Assembly (NCBI GenBank): GCA_001029295.1
Contig: LDXJ01000050.1
Span: 29,187-93,186 of the forward strand
Source: Peptococcaceae bacterium CEB3
Lineage (GTDB): Bacteria > Bacillota > Desulfitobacteriia > Desulfitobacteriales > Desulfitobacteriaceae
Reading direction: 5' to 3'
DNA: 64,000 nucleotides
Shown here: positions 33,758 to 42,398 of the stretch, one piece after another
Layout: each line of letters begins with the position of its first letter
Numbering within the stretch: position 1 is the stretch's first letter
The notes under the pieces: generated by a model
Databases searched by the model: none
The model's input: the letters and a program-made list of their open reading frames with translations, nothing else
What the model was told of the DNA's origin: nothing
Made by a program: the position numbers and the translations under genes

Positions 33758-33799
33758 AGTGTGCCCGGAATGGCCAATCAATTTATGCAGGGAAAAACA

Positions 33800-34141
33800 A
33801 TGCTGGAAGTCATGCTCACTAAAATAGAGAAAATGTACGGAGGCAACAAGATACTCAGGGGAGCTACTTTCCCGGTGCTGACAGGGGAGAAGGTAGGACT
33901 TGTAGGCAGGAACAGATCAGGCAAAACCACACTGCTCAAAATAATTGCCGGCCTGGAAACTTATGATAGTGGTGACTTAACCACACGGAATGGGGCTTCC
34001 GTCGGTTATCTGGATCAGATGCCTGAATTGACGGAACGTTCAAAAGCTATCGATGATGATGGTCGTGTTAGTTACGGCCGGGATGGCGAAGTGGGCGAAA
34101 CCAGAGAAGGGCATCCTGGATCGCTTGATCGTACCCGATAA
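33800..34141 (+). pseudogene. Truncated ABC-F type ATPase
   Basis: 113 codons. The N-terminal part of an ABC-F protein (translation factor or antibiotic ribosome-protection type) is visible: 'VMLTKIEKMYGGNKILRGATF' and a Walker A 'GRNRSGKTTLLKIIAGLE', in which the usual GRNG(S/C)GKTT is altered to GRNRSGKTT. Similarity ends after 'VGYLDQMPEL'; the tail is out of frame and the signature, Walker B and second ATPase half are missing. It ends 2 bases before the convergent stop of the GGT-like gene. It is surely non-functional as an ATPase. Confidence 0.7.
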
Positions 34142-34143
34142 AA

Positions 34144-35751
34144 TCACCAGGCAGCAACCTGGCCATCGGTGCGGGGTTCCGTACCGCCGGCTAAGACACC
34201 ATGCTTGTCTCGCCAGATGATTTCACCGCGGCCAAAACCGCCCGATCCCAAAGGTCGGACAATATGGTGTCCCTTGCGGGCCAGAGCTTCTGCGATATGA
34301 TCTGGAACGCTATGCTCCACTTCGACTGATTTGCCTTGGAGCCATTGCCAGCGAGGTGCATCTAAGGCTGCCTGCGGATTTAGATGAAAATCAACCGTGT
34401 TCATGACTACTTGGAGATGGCCCTGGGGTTGCATAAAGCCCCCCATGACGCCGAAGGGGCCGACCGCTGTACCCTCGTGTGTTAGGAATCCCGGAATGAT
34501 GGTGTGATAGGGCCGTTTACCTGGTTCGAGGACATTGACATGGTTCGGGTCAAGAGTAAAATTGTGTCCCCGGTTTTGCAGGCTGATGCCGGTCTCGGGT
34601 ACCACCAGGCCGGAGCCGAATCCCATATAGTTGCTCTGAATGTAGGAGACCATGTTGCCGTTCTTGTCAGCGGTGGCGAGATAGACGGTTCCCCCTTGAG
34701 GCGGCTGACCTGGCTCCGGTTGGAGGGCCTCTTGACCAATCAATTTTCTTCGTTCCTCAGCATAAGCGGGGGAGAGCAGGTCCTCGACCCTAACCCGCAT
34801 GCTTAGCGGGTCAGCGATGAACTTCCTGCCATCTGCAAAAGCCAGTTTCATGGCTTCAATAGCCAAGTGATAGGTCTCCACACTGTCCTTTTCCGTGAAT
34901 TCCAACCCATTGAGGATGTTGAGCGCCATAAGGGCCACGAGGCCATGCCCGTTGGGGGGAATCTCCCATACTTGATATCCCCGGTAATCAACTTTGATGG
35001 GCTCGACCCATTCCGGTTGGAAAGCGGCTAAATCCTCTTTGCGTAGGTATCCACCATAGTTACGGGAGAAACGGTCGATTCTGTCTGCAATATCCCCGTG
35101 ATAGAAAGACTGCGCCTTAGTTTCGGAAATCGACTGCAAGGTTTGAGCATGGGCCGGTGAACGCCACATTTCACCAATTTCAGGAGCACGGCCATTGGGG
35201 GCAAACGTCTCAAACCAGTGTTTGAATTCATCCCCGGTGAGTTCACGTCGATAGTTGCCAAAGGCCAATTTCCAATTGCGGCCAAGAGTTGGAGAAAGGG
35301 GGTAGCCGTCTTGAGCATAAGCAATGGCCGATTGCATTACGTCTGTTAAAGATAAATGTCCGAAACGCTGTGAGAGTTCCGCCCAAGCTGCCGGCGCGCC
35401 GGGAACGGTGACGGGGATCCAACCGTATTTCGGAATCTCAGTCGACCCTCTGTCTAACAGGGTTTTATAAGATAGGCTTTTAGGTGCGGGACCGCTGGAG
35501 TTCAAACCATAAAGTTTCCCTCCTGTCCAAACAAGGGCGAAGGCATCTGCGCCAATCCCGTTGGATGTTGGCTCTACCACGGTAAGGGCCGTAGCGGCGG
35601 CGATGGCTGCATCAATGGCGTTCCCCCCGCGCCGCAAAACGTCGAGACCGGCTTGGGCAGCTAAAGGCTGTGAGGTCGCCACCATACCGTTTCGGGCATA
35701 AACCGTAGCCCTCCGTGAGGCATAGGGGTAATATAAAGGATCGAAGCTCAT
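34144..35751 (-). CDS. Gamma-glutamyltransferase-family enzyme (Ntn hydrolase)
   Basis: 535 residues. N-terminal family features are 'GMVATSQPLAAQAGLDVLRRGGNAIDAAIAAA' and 'SNGIGADAFALV'. The small-subunit start is 'GGTVYLATADKNGNMVSYIQS' near residue 355, with Thr as the autoprocessing nucleophile, then 'YHTIIPGFLT' and 'FGVMGGFMQPQGHLQV'. It lacks an obvious signal peptide, unlike secreted Ggt, and resembles the YwrD-type branch. It could hydrolyse gamma-glutamyl amides made by the ligase encoded at 38270. The gene stands at one end of a minus-strand cassette. Confidence 0.87.
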   Translation of the reverse strand: MSFDPLYYPYASRRATVYARNGMVATSQPLAAQAGLDVLRRGGNAIDAAIAAATALTVVEPTSNGIGADAFALVWTGGKLYGLNSSGPAPKSLSYKTLLDRGSTEIPKYGWIPVTVPGAPAAWAELSQRFGHLSLTDVMQSAIAYAQDGYPLSPTLGRNWKLAFGNYRRELTGDEFKHWFETFAPNGRAPEIGEMWRSPAHAQTLQSISETKAQSFYHGDIADRIDRFSRNYGGYLRKEDLAAFQPEWVEPIKVDYRGYQVWEIPPNGHGLVALMALNILNGLEFTEKDSVETYHLAIEAMKLAFADGRKFIADPLSMRVRVEDLLSPAYAEERRKLIGQEALQPEPGQPPQGGTVYLATADKNGNMVSYIQSNYMGFGSGLVVPETGISLQNRGHNFTLDPNHVNVLEPGKRPYHTIIPGFLTHEGTAVGPFGVMGGFMQPQGHLQVVMNTVDFHLNPQAALDAPRWQWLQGKSVEVEHSVPDHIAEALARKGHHIVRPLGSGGFGRGEIIWRDKHGVLAGGTEPRTDGQVAAW

Positions 35752-35887
35752 TTTATAACGTCTCCTTTCATAATTGATCTTTCGCGATACGATGAACCGG
35801 GAACTACTGAATTAAACTTTATACTTGGTTGTATCAATTTGTACCATGTTTAACAAAACATCTTCTCTTTGAGCCGTTTGAGAGCCT

Positions 35888-37078
35888 CTATAAGAATTTC
35901 GTGAGAATGCCAGCTAAAACAATGGATAGTGTCGTTACCGTAACAAAGCCGGAAATCACGTATGCCGGCATGATTTTATTCATAACAACTCTTTTTTCAT
36001 CTTCATTCTCCGATACCGCAATCGCGATCTCGTTAGCAATTAAATAAGTTGCTGGGAAACCTAAAAGTTGGGCCCAAGCAATACCAAAACCTAAGTTTCT
36101 GGAGCCCACAACTTTCCAGGTAGGGATAAAATAGCAGACTATAAACAAGGCTACAGTAGAAATGGCGACAACTACAAGCATTTGAAGTGACAATCCCAAA
36201 AGGCTGTTTAATTTGACTAAAGCTAGTGATGGGATGATACTAGCAAATATGGCCATATTCAATAACCCGGATGATTTTCCTTTTGTTAAGATGTTTTCTG
36301 GTACTAAGCCGAAATAACCTACGGTAGCTCCTAAAAATAATGCCCAAATGGAATAATTAATACCTGTGTGTTTATCCAAGAATTCGGCAAGCCCGGAGAA
36401 TAGGGCTGCTACCGCTAAACAGACATAATCAGTATAATATTTTTCCCAACCTAATCTGATATATAAAGGTGTTTCAAGTACTACTTCAGTGGTTGCGGCT
36501 GATTGCAACTCAGCATTTTGATCATAGAGTCCTGAAGCCTTTTTGGACCGATAATCTTGCAGTAAATCCCTAGCTTCCTTTAAACCAAAGAATGAAGCAA
36601 AGGGAGTTCCTACAAATTTATGAATGACAAAAAGAAATGATGCTAAGGCCGCAGCCAGTGGTAGACCTGCTTTTAGAGCCGCATGGTTCATGACTTGAGT
36701 CGCAACGATACCTCCACTCATAACAGGAATGCTAACGAGTGCTGCATCTTTGCCGATTAACGGTGTCACAAGAGCTATGGCAAGTGAGACGACAGCCATC
36801 GATATAGCTGCCATGACTGCAGTACGCCACTCTTTCTTAAGTTGCCGCAAATTGATACTAGTCCCCATGTGGAAAACGATAAACACGGCTGACCAACTGG
36901 CAATTTGACCAAGTCCAGCTTGATTAATTACATTAGCAGGTAATAGCTTTGAGAGGAAAGCGAGTAGAAAGGCTAGTAACGCTACAAAGACAGATGAAAG
37001 CCTCGCCTTGGTACGTACAGCCAAAATATCACCAATTCCAAAAAAAGCGATACAGATAAGAAGATATAAATAATTCAC
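35888..37078 (-). CDS. Multi-pass membrane protein, probable transporter
   Basis: 396 residues with about 11-12 hydrophobic segments and a polar central loop (about 175-215). The twofold layout, with 'VSIPVMSGGIVATQVMNHAAL' and a later 'AWAQLLGFPATYLIANEIAIAV', suggests a secondary transporter of the GltS/DUF3100-like kind, but I do not recognise the exact family. It sits between the GGT-like and acetamidase-type genes, so amide or amine-derived substrates are plausible. Confidence 0.55.
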   Translation of the reverse strand: MNYLYLLICIAFFGIGDILAVRTKARLSSVFVALLAFLLAFLSKLLPANVINQAGLGQIASWSAVFIVFHMGTSINLRQLKKEWRTAVMAAISMAVVSLAIALVTPLIGKDAALVSIPVMSGGIVATQVMNHAALKAGLPLAAALASFLFVIHKFVGTPFASFFGLKEARDLLQDYRSKKASGLYDQNAELQSAATTEVVLETPLYIRLGWEKYYTDYVCLAVAALFSGLAEFLDKHTGINYSIWALFLGATVGYFGLVPENILTKGKSSGLLNMAIFASIIPSLALVKLNSLLGLSLQMLVVVAISTVALFIVCYFIPTWKVVGSRNLGFGIAWAQLLGFPATYLIANEIAIAVSENEDEKRVVMNKIMPAYVISGFVTVTTLSIVLAGILTKFL

Positions 37079-37268
37079 GCAATATCCCTCCCCAATAGTT
37101 CATATATTTTGTAATATTTGGTCGGTTTAGCGTTTTAGGCCTCTTACATTCCTCCTTTTCATTTGGCCAAAAGGGAATGGCTAATTTTCTTTAGGGTTTC
37201 CGTGATTAGGGCGGTGATCAGGTTCCTGCCCGAAACGTGAACCGTCATTCTTGGTAACAGAGTACTAG

Positions 37269-38168
37269 CTAAAGTGAAATTCCTAGTTGCTCCAGATATT
37301 TTAATTCGAGCTCAAAACGAACAGTTTTCAGTGGGTCTACGACTTGGCAAATTTGCAGATGGCCAACCAGGCTAAGCAAATTGACCGCATCGTATTCATT
37401 GACTGTACTATCCGCCGTCAATAACCCCACGAGATTGCGGGTGGCGTTTGTGACTGCTTTATCAAGTGTCTTCGCTGAAGCGATAGCATACACGGAAGAA
37501 GCAGTTTTCGCTAAAGGTAGTGGCAGATGACAGCTTTTAAGTACAGACACGGTTACCGTCACTTCTCCTTGAACTTCCAGGCCGCAAACTGAAACTTCCC
37601 CGTCTCCCATGGCTGCGTGTAAATCACCTATTGCCAAGAGGGCTCCTGGTACGTTAACTGGCAGATAGAGAGTTGTCCCTTCCCGGATGATGTTGCAATC
37701 CATATTCCCGCCGTGTAAACCCGGTGTACCGCATGGCACGGATTCCACTGCCGGAGCGGTACCTATCACTCCGACCATCGGGTTTACAGGAAATTGGACT
37801 TTCTCCTCGTAAAACGCTTTGCCACCACGAATCGGAATGAGACGGATAGCATTTGTGGTCAACCTGTCACCCATTACCCCTAACCTGGGTCCAGTTAACA
37901 TGACCCCGTGATCGGCGATTTCGATTCGCTCAATCTTAACCTCTAGGATATCGCCGGGTTGCGCTCCTTCGATAAAAACAGGGCCTGTGGCCGGATTTAT
38001 CCGGTTCCAATCGAGAACTTTATAGGGTTTATCTTTTGCCTTAATTTGATTTTCGAAGCAGTCGTACGTCTCAAAAACGACTGTTGCTCCATCTTCCACC
38101 CGCAAAGCGGGTGGATTCATTGCGGACATGGCATAAATAATTTGACTCCGTTTGATGTGATCCATCAT
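37269..38168 (-). CDS. Acetamidase/formamidase-family protein
   Basis: 299 residues. It matches the FmdA/AmdA family: 'PATGPVFIEGAQPGDILEVKIE' near residue 60, 'GTPGLHGGNMDCNII' near 155 and 'LAIGDLHAAMGDGEVSVCGLEV' near 190. Metal-ligand His and Asp residues in 'HGGNMD' and 'DLHAAMGDGE' are intact. Characterised members release ammonia from formamide or acetamide. It lies between the transporter and the glutamine-synthetase-like gene. Confidence 0.9.
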   Translation of the reverse strand: MMDHIKRSQIIYAMSAMNPPALRVEDGATVVFETYDCFENQIKAKDKPYKVLDWNRINPATGPVFIEGAQPGDILEVKIERIEIADHGVMLTGPRLGVMGDRLTTNAIRLIPIRGGKAFYEEKVQFPVNPMVGVIGTAPAVESVPCGTPGLHGGNMDCNIIREGTTLYLPVNVPGALLAIGDLHAAMGDGEVSVCGLEVQGEVTVTVSVLKSCHLPLPLAKTASSVYAIASAKTLDKAVTNATRNLVGLLTADSTVNEYDAVNLLSLVGHLQICQVVDPLKTVRFELELKYLEQLGISL

Positions 38169-38269
38169 AAACTCCTTTCCACCATTCCCTGCTCAATTAA
38201 GCACATGGTTCATTATTCCTAAAGTTGGCGCCTAACCTAAGAAGTGTGGTACATAGGTCACCAAACTCG

Positions 38270-39625
38270 TCAGTAGAGGTCAAAATACTCCTTATATTCC
38301 CAGTCAGTCACCGCAGCTTCATACCTTTCCCATTCCTTACGCCGCATCGAGATGAAGTGACGAAGATAATCTTGTCCCAAGGTTTCCCAGAAGAATGTAT
38401 CTTCCTCCAACGCGGCTAAGGCCTGAGGCAACGAGCGGGGTAAACCCAGAAAATCGGAAGCATAAGCATCCTGGTTCAGTAAAGGCGGAGGCGGTTTGAT
38501 CTGTCTCCGGATACCATCCATGCCAGCCGCCAGCATGGCTGCCAAGGTAATATAGGGATTCGTATCTGCTCCCGGAAGACGATTTTCCAAACGCGTGTTT
38601 TCCCCTCGATGTTGCGGTATGCGAATTATGGCTCCCCGGTGTTCATACCCCCAAGTGACGGTTGTCGGAGCGAACGAATAAGGTTTTAGACGTTTATAGC
38701 TATTTACCGTTGGATTACAGAGGGCAGATAAGGCACGTGCATGTTGAATTTGACCCCCAATAAACCAGCGACAAAGTTGAGACAGTCCGTCCGGTTGTTC
38801 AGGATCGGAAAATAGATTGTTGCCCTTGTGATCAAAGAGGGAATGGTGAGTGTGTGCTCCGCTTCCACTCATGTTAGTCACAGGTTTTGCCATAAAGCTT
38901 ACCTTGTAGCCCTTATGCTGAAGGACTTCTCTTATGAGCGTCCGATAGTAAAAAGCCATATCGGCGATTTCCAATCCCCAAAAGGGCGAATTCGTCACTT
39001 CGAATTGTCCAGAGCCGTATTCAGTATTAGCGACTTCCGGGCCTGCGCCCATATCCGTTAAGGCAAACATCACTGAAGTAATAATATCTTCAACTTCTGC
39101 CTGTTTAACTTCGGAAAAACACTGCAGGCCATTCCAAATGGGTTCCAACCCTTGCATCCCTGTGTGTGACCCGTCGGTACGAAAAACATAGAATTCATAT
39201 TCAAACGCACCATAAACTCTGTAACCAGCTTCTGAAATATCAGCCAAAACCCTGCGTAGAACATGACGCGGTGCCGTGGGAACCGGCTGCCCATTTGGCA
39301 AATAGATATCAGCAATGACATGAGCCATCCCGGGGGAGGATGGTATAATACCAAACGTAGCCAAATCAGGTTTCATTACCCAACTGGGATATCCCCCAGC
39401 AAAACCATCCCCCGCATCCGGCACCAAGCTGGCTGAGGTATCCATCGAAAATAAGGCAGATGGATAAGACAAAGAGCCCTGTATTACCTGTTCCAGAAAA
39501 TATCGTACCGGAACATAGCGCGCCCGTTGAATATTCGAGGGATCATGCAAAACGACCCGCACTGTGTGAATCTGTCGTTCTTGTATGAGCTGTGAAATGT
39601 GACTACGCAGATCAGTGACAGACAC
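38270..39625 (-). CDS. Glutamine-synthetase-family ligase (gamma-glutamyl-amine ligase type)
   Basis: 451 residues with the GS fold. The N-terminal beta-grasp region is followed by 'AFEYEFYVFRTDG', 'YGSGQFEVTNSPF' (metal Glu), 'GSGAHTHHSLFDHKGNNLF', 'NSYKRLKPYSFAPTTVTWGYEHRGAIIRIP' and 'ENRLPGADTNPYITLAAMLAAG'. Motifs differ from housekeeping GlnA and fit the PuuA/GlnT-like branch that gamma-glutamylates amines. A perfect sigma-54 promoter lies 55-70 bases upstream. Confidence 0.88.
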   Translation of the reverse strand: MSVTDLRSHISQLIQERQIHTVRVVLHDPSNIQRARYVPVRYFLEQVIQGSLSYPSALFSMDTSASLVPDAGDGFAGGYPSWVMKPDLATFGIIPSSPGMAHVIADIYLPNGQPVPTAPRHVLRRVLADISEAGYRVYGAFEYEFYVFRTDGSHTGMQGLEPIWNGLQCFSEVKQAEVEDIITSVMFALTDMGAGPEVANTEYGSGQFEVTNSPFWGLEIADMAFYYRTLIREVLQHKGYKVSFMAKPVTNMSGSGAHTHHSLFDHKGNNLFSDPEQPDGLSQLCRWFIGGQIQHARALSALCNPTVNSYKRLKPYSFAPTTVTWGYEHRGAIIRIPQHRGENTRLENRLPGADTNPYITLAAMLAAGMDGIRRQIKPPPPLLNQDAYASDFLGLPRSLPQALAALEEDTFFWETLGQDYLRHFISMRRKEWERYEAAVTDWEYKEYFDLY

Positions 39626-39679
39626 GCTTCCACCGTCCTTTATAATTTGCAGAATTTAATAACTATTTAGATGTTTAAA

Positions 39680-39695
39680 TGCAAAATACGTGCCA
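39680..39695 (-). promoter_or_regulatory. Sigma-54 promoter
   Basis: Minus strand reads TGGCACGTATTTTGCA, a full match to the TGGCAC-N5-TTGCA consensus. Its -12 element ends at 39680, so the start is near 39668, 43 bases before the ligase ATG. Confidence 0.9.
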
Positions 39696-39744
39696 CTATC
39701 TGAGACACTCAGCGCAGACAAAAATAAGCTGTTTCACTCATTTC

Positions 39745-39763
39745 TGTCTACACTGGGTAGACA
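39745..39763. promoter_or_regulatory. Likely upstream activator site for the sigma-54 promoter
   Basis: TGTCTAC-ACTGG-GTAGACA is a 7-bp inverted repeat centred about 86 bases upstream of the predicted start. That is a typical enhancer distance for a bacterial enhancer-binding protein. GCAGACA (near 39714) and GTAGACA (near 40795) are related half sites. Confidence 0.65.
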
Positions 39764-39806
39764 TGGATGAAAAACCGGTTTACAATAGAACCAGGTGGTG
39801 TCAAGA

Positions 39807-40748
39807 ATGAACCAGGAAGTCGTCGCCCATAGTCCACAATTTCTTGATCTGCTGGTCAGAGCAGAACGTATTGCTCAATTTCCTTCCACCGTTTTGCTTG
39901 AAGGTGAAACCGGGACGGGTAAGGAAATAGTGGCTAATTGGATTCATGACCACAGTCCTCGCGCTTCTTTACCGTTTATTAAGATTAATTGCGGTGCGAT
40001 AGCTGAAACCTTGTTGGAGTCAGAGCTATTCGGTTATGAAAGAGGCGCTTTTACGGGAGCGAAAAACGAGGGAAATCCGGGCATCTTTGAGCTTGCGGAT
40101 AAGGGCACACTCCTACTCGATGAAGTCGGCGAGCTTTCTCCGGCTATGCAGGTCAAATTGTTACGGGTTCTCCAAGACAGGCAGATCCGTCGCGTCGGTG
40201 GGAGTTGGTCTCGTACCATTGATGTTCGGGTCATCGCCAACACGAACAAAAATCTGCAGGCCATGGTTGAACAACGCTTATTTAGAGAGGATCTCTACTT
40301 CCGCTTGAATGTCGCCTATATCTATGTGTCTCCTCTGCGGGAAAGGCGTGAGGATATTTTACCTTTACTACATCATTTTCTAAAGGAAGTAACGGAAGAG
40401 TACCAGATTATCAGGCGGTTCGGTAATGAAGCGTACGATCTATTAGTGAACTATTCCTATCCGGGTAATGTGCGTGAGTTGCGCAACCTTGTTGAAGGGC
40501 TAAGTGTTAGTGCAGAATCCGAGCTTATCACTGCTGAGAACGTCCGACAGCGATTACATCCAGGGTCTACCAACCAACAGCCTTATGCCGAGGAAAGCAA
40601 GCTCCGGACACAACTCGATACGACTGAAGCAACTGCCATTCGCCAAGCTTTACAGGAATCTCAAGGCGTACGTCAAGCGGCTAGGCTGTTAGGTATTAGC
40701 CATACCACTTTGCTGCGGCGTATGCAAAAATATGGTCTAAGACTATGA
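39807..40748 (+). CDS. Sigma-54-dependent activator without an N-terminal sensor domain
   Basis: 313-residue enhancer-binding protein. It begins almost directly with the AAA+ domain: Walker A 'GETGTGKE' near residue 29, the sigma-54 contact loop 'GAFTGA' near 74, Walker B 'GTLLLDEVGEL' and the R-finger region 'FREDLYFRLN'. A Fis-type helix-turn-helix closes the protein ('VRQAARLLGISHTTLLRRMQKYG'). ATG 39807 has GGTGG 7 bases upstream. It is divergent from the ligase gene whose sigma-54 promoter it presumably activates. With no sensor domain, control must be by its own level or by a partner. Confidence 0.92.
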   Translation: MNQEVVAHSPQFLDLLVRAERIAQFPSTVLLEGETGTGKEIVANWIHDHSPRASLPFIKINCGAIAETLLESELFGYERGAFTGAKNEGNPGIFELADKGTLLLDEVGELSPAMQVKLLRVLQDRQIRRVGGSWSRTIDVRVIANTNKNLQAMVEQRLFREDLYFRLNVAYIYVSPLRERREDILPLLHHFLKEVTEEYQIIRRFGNEAYDLLVNYSYPGNVRELRNLVEGLSVSAESELITAENVRQRLHPGSTNQQPYAEESKLRTQLDTTEATAIRQALQESQGVRQAARLLGISHTTLLRRMQKYGLRL

Positions 40749-40807
40749 ACAAATTCACTATATATCAAGGTTCACAGCGAATAGATCATCGAAAGTAGAC
40801 AAAAAGC

Positions 40808-40834
40808 GCCCCGAGTATCACTCGGGGCACTTTC
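40808..40834 (+). terminator. Rho-independent terminator after the activator gene
   Basis: GCCCCGAGT, loop ATC, ACTCGGGGC, then ACTTTC. The preceding AAAAA would serve the opposite strand. Confidence 0.8.
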
Positions 40835-41045
40835 ACATGTTTAAGCAGCGAAAATTAGCGTGTCTATATCTCAGCTTACCTTTCCAGCTCCCCCGTCTTG
40901 GACAGTCTTCAGTTAACCTGAATATATCATGCGGTAACTTTAATGTCGACAAGTAGGGCCGCTTATGCTGGAGTGGCAACTGATACTAACGGACTATCCT
41001 GTTAGCATAATTCGTGGAGGAGAATTGGGAACACTCCCTCAAGAG

Positions 41046-41076
41046 TGGTATACAAAAAAATGGCATGCAGTATACC
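41046..41076. promoter_or_regulatory. GntR operator half sites upstream of gntR
   Basis: GGTATACA at about 41047 and GTATACC at 41070-41076 are inverted halves of the palindrome seen perfectly at 42319, 42363 and 49599. They lie just upstream of the gntR promoter, suggesting autoregulation. Confidence 0.55.
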
Positions 41077-41085
41077 AAAAAAGTA

Positions 41086-41114
41086 TTGTATTTGGAAAAG
41101 TTGAGTTGTATAAT
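41086..41114 (+). promoter_or_regulatory. SigA-type promoter for gntR
   Basis: TTGTAT (41086-41091), 17-base spacer, TATAAT (41109-41114), 40 bases before the GTG start. Confidence 0.65.
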
Positions 41115-41154
41115 CAGGTCAAAGAGCTAAACGAGCTAAAGGAGCTAGAGAAAA

Positions 41155-41826
41155 GTGACAGCCCAATTTACACCTATCAGATTTGATGAGATGGGGAATA
41201 TTCGGGATTCCGTTTTCTTAACGTTGCGTAATGCTATATTACAGGGGAAGCTGCTGCCTGGGGAACGGCTCGTTGAACGGGACATCGCAGAACGATTAGG
41301 AATCAGCCGCACTCCTGTGCGTGAGTCGATCCGGAAACTCGAATTGGAGAGATTGGTGACACATATTCCGCGCAAAGGCGTGGTTGTTACCGGGTTTTCC
41401 AAGGAGGATGTCATGGAAATCACGGCCATCCGGAAGGTCCTCGAAGGATTAATCTGCAGTATTGCGGCAGGCAAGATTAAGGCTCGGGATTTGGAACGAT
41501 TGGAGACGACCCTTAAGCAGCTTCAAGATGAGCATGACAAAGGTAACTATAAAAAAGTTAACCAGCTTCATGACCGGTTCCATGAGATCATTTACAAGGC
41601 AGCAGAAAGTCCGCGCATATATGAGTATCTCAACACCATCCGGGATTACATCCACCGGTTTGCTGAAATTGCCTATACCAAGCCCGGCCGAACGGAAGAG
41701 GCGTTGGTAGAACACGATAATATACTACGGGCATTGCGTAACCACGACAGTCAGGAAGCGGAAGAGGCAGTCAAAGCGCATGTTGAAAAATCCAGCGCAG
41801 CGTATATTGAAACCGTCTCACTATAG
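41155..41826 (+). CDS. GntR-family regulator, FCD subfamily
   Basis: 223 residues. The winged helix is 'LRNAILQGKLLPGERLVERDIAERLGISRTPVRESIRKLE' (about 18-60). The C-terminal FCD domain has metal-ligand-type residues ('LHDRFHEIIYKAAES', 'EHDNILRALRNHDSQEAEEAVKAHVE'), and family members bind small carboxylates. The start is GTG with AAGGAG upstream. GGTATAC/GTATACC palindromes occur upstream of this gene, of the AAA-oxidoreductase operon and of the YVTN lipoprotein gene, so it probably controls all three, with an oxalate-related ligand as the likely signal (inference). Confidence 0.88.
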   Translation: MTAQFTPIRFDEMGNIRDSVFLTLRNAILQGKLLPGERLVERDIAERLGISRTPVRESIRKLELERLVTHIPRKGVVVTGFSKEDVMEITAIRKVLEGLICSIAAGKIKARDLERLETTLKQLQDEHDKGNYKKVNQLHDRFHEIIYKAAESPRIYEYLNTIRDYIHRFAEIAYTKPGRTEEALVEHDNILRALRNHDSQEAEEAVKAHVEKSSAAYIETVSL

Positions 41827-42059
41827 GGAAATAGGGAACAATTTCAAGATATGAGTCCTCTGTGAATTGATAAAGTCCATCCCGATCCGACAGGAACGCT
41901 CATTCCAACGTCTAAAAGGTGAAAATTACCAGCATACAGATTAGTTTGTCAAATGTTGACTAAAGATTACGATAAGTTTGAAGAGGATTTTGGCCAAATA
42001 CAAAGAAACTTTAATTAATACAGATAGGGATAGTTGCATAATCCGCTTTATATCCCGCG

Positions 42060-42266
42060 TCAGTTTTTGGGCAGCTTTGCACAGGATTTACGCAGACTCT
42101 GCATTCTGGAAAAATTATCCAGTACACTCGGATGGATGGAAAGAAGTTGGATCAGTTCATCGTTGTTTAACCCTAAGGCCCAGCCATCTGCATAAAGATG
42201 AGGATCAAAACCGTATTTCAACTTGAACTTTCTAATATTGCGACCGACCCCATTTTTCTGAAGCAT
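42060..42266 (-). CDS. Small hypothetical protein divergent from the AAA-ATPase gene
   Basis: 68 residues, basic, not recognised ('RKFKLKYGFDPHLYADGWALG', 'NNDELIQLLSIHPSVLDNF'). GGAGG lies 7 bases before ATG 42266 on the minus strand, so translation is likely. Its 5' end faces the operator pair at 42319 and 42363, which suggests it belongs to the GntR regulon. Confidence 0.6.
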   Translation of the reverse strand: MLQKNGVGRNIRKFKLKYGFDPHLYADGWALGLNNDELIQLLSIHPSVLDNFSRMQSLRKSCAKLPKN

Positions 42267-42318
42267 ATCGATTCCTCCGTGTGGAATTTGTAATAACGCA
42301 GGTATCTTTAATCAATCT

Positions 42319-42333
42319 GGTATACCGTATACC
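42319..42333. promoter_or_regulatory. GntR operator palindrome 1
   Basis: GGTATACCGTATACC: perfect 7-bp arms around a central C. It lies between the divergent small gene and the AAA operon. Confidence 0.8.
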
Positions 42334-42362
42334 GAATAAATAATATTGTTTGCGCTGTTAGT

Positions 42363-42377
42363 GGTATACCGTATACC
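42363..42377. promoter_or_regulatory. GntR operator palindrome 2
   Basis: The same 15-bp sequence GGTATACCGTATACC, extended to TGGTATACCGTATACCA, 44 bases from palindrome 1 (centre to centre, about four helical turns). It is 21 bases before the AAA-ATPase start, so bound protein would block transcription or translation start. Confidence 0.8.
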
Positions 42378-42398
42378 AAAATCTTGGAGGCGCGCATA

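Larger units (their letters stand above)
33409..33799. other. Intergenic region with two hairpins
   Basis: Contains terminators at 33432-33470 and 33724-33757. Between them a 39-codon frame (GTG 33566, AGGAGGG 8 bases upstream; 'MTRLFFIAMIALRKTGPAVS...') has a good ribosome binding site but no recognisable similarity, so I note it without calling it. Confidence 0.4.
40749..41154. other. Intergenic region before the GntR gene
   Basis: Contains the terminator at 40808-40834 and the gntR promoter with operator half sites (41046-41114). A 73-codon frame from ATG 40965 has no ribosome binding site and spans the promoter, so it is not called. Confidence 0.5.

Noticed and set aside
40965..41186. 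73-codon frame overlapping the start of the GntR gene
   Set aside because: No ribosome binding site; it spans the GntR operator halves and the TTGTAT-N17-TATAAT promoter.
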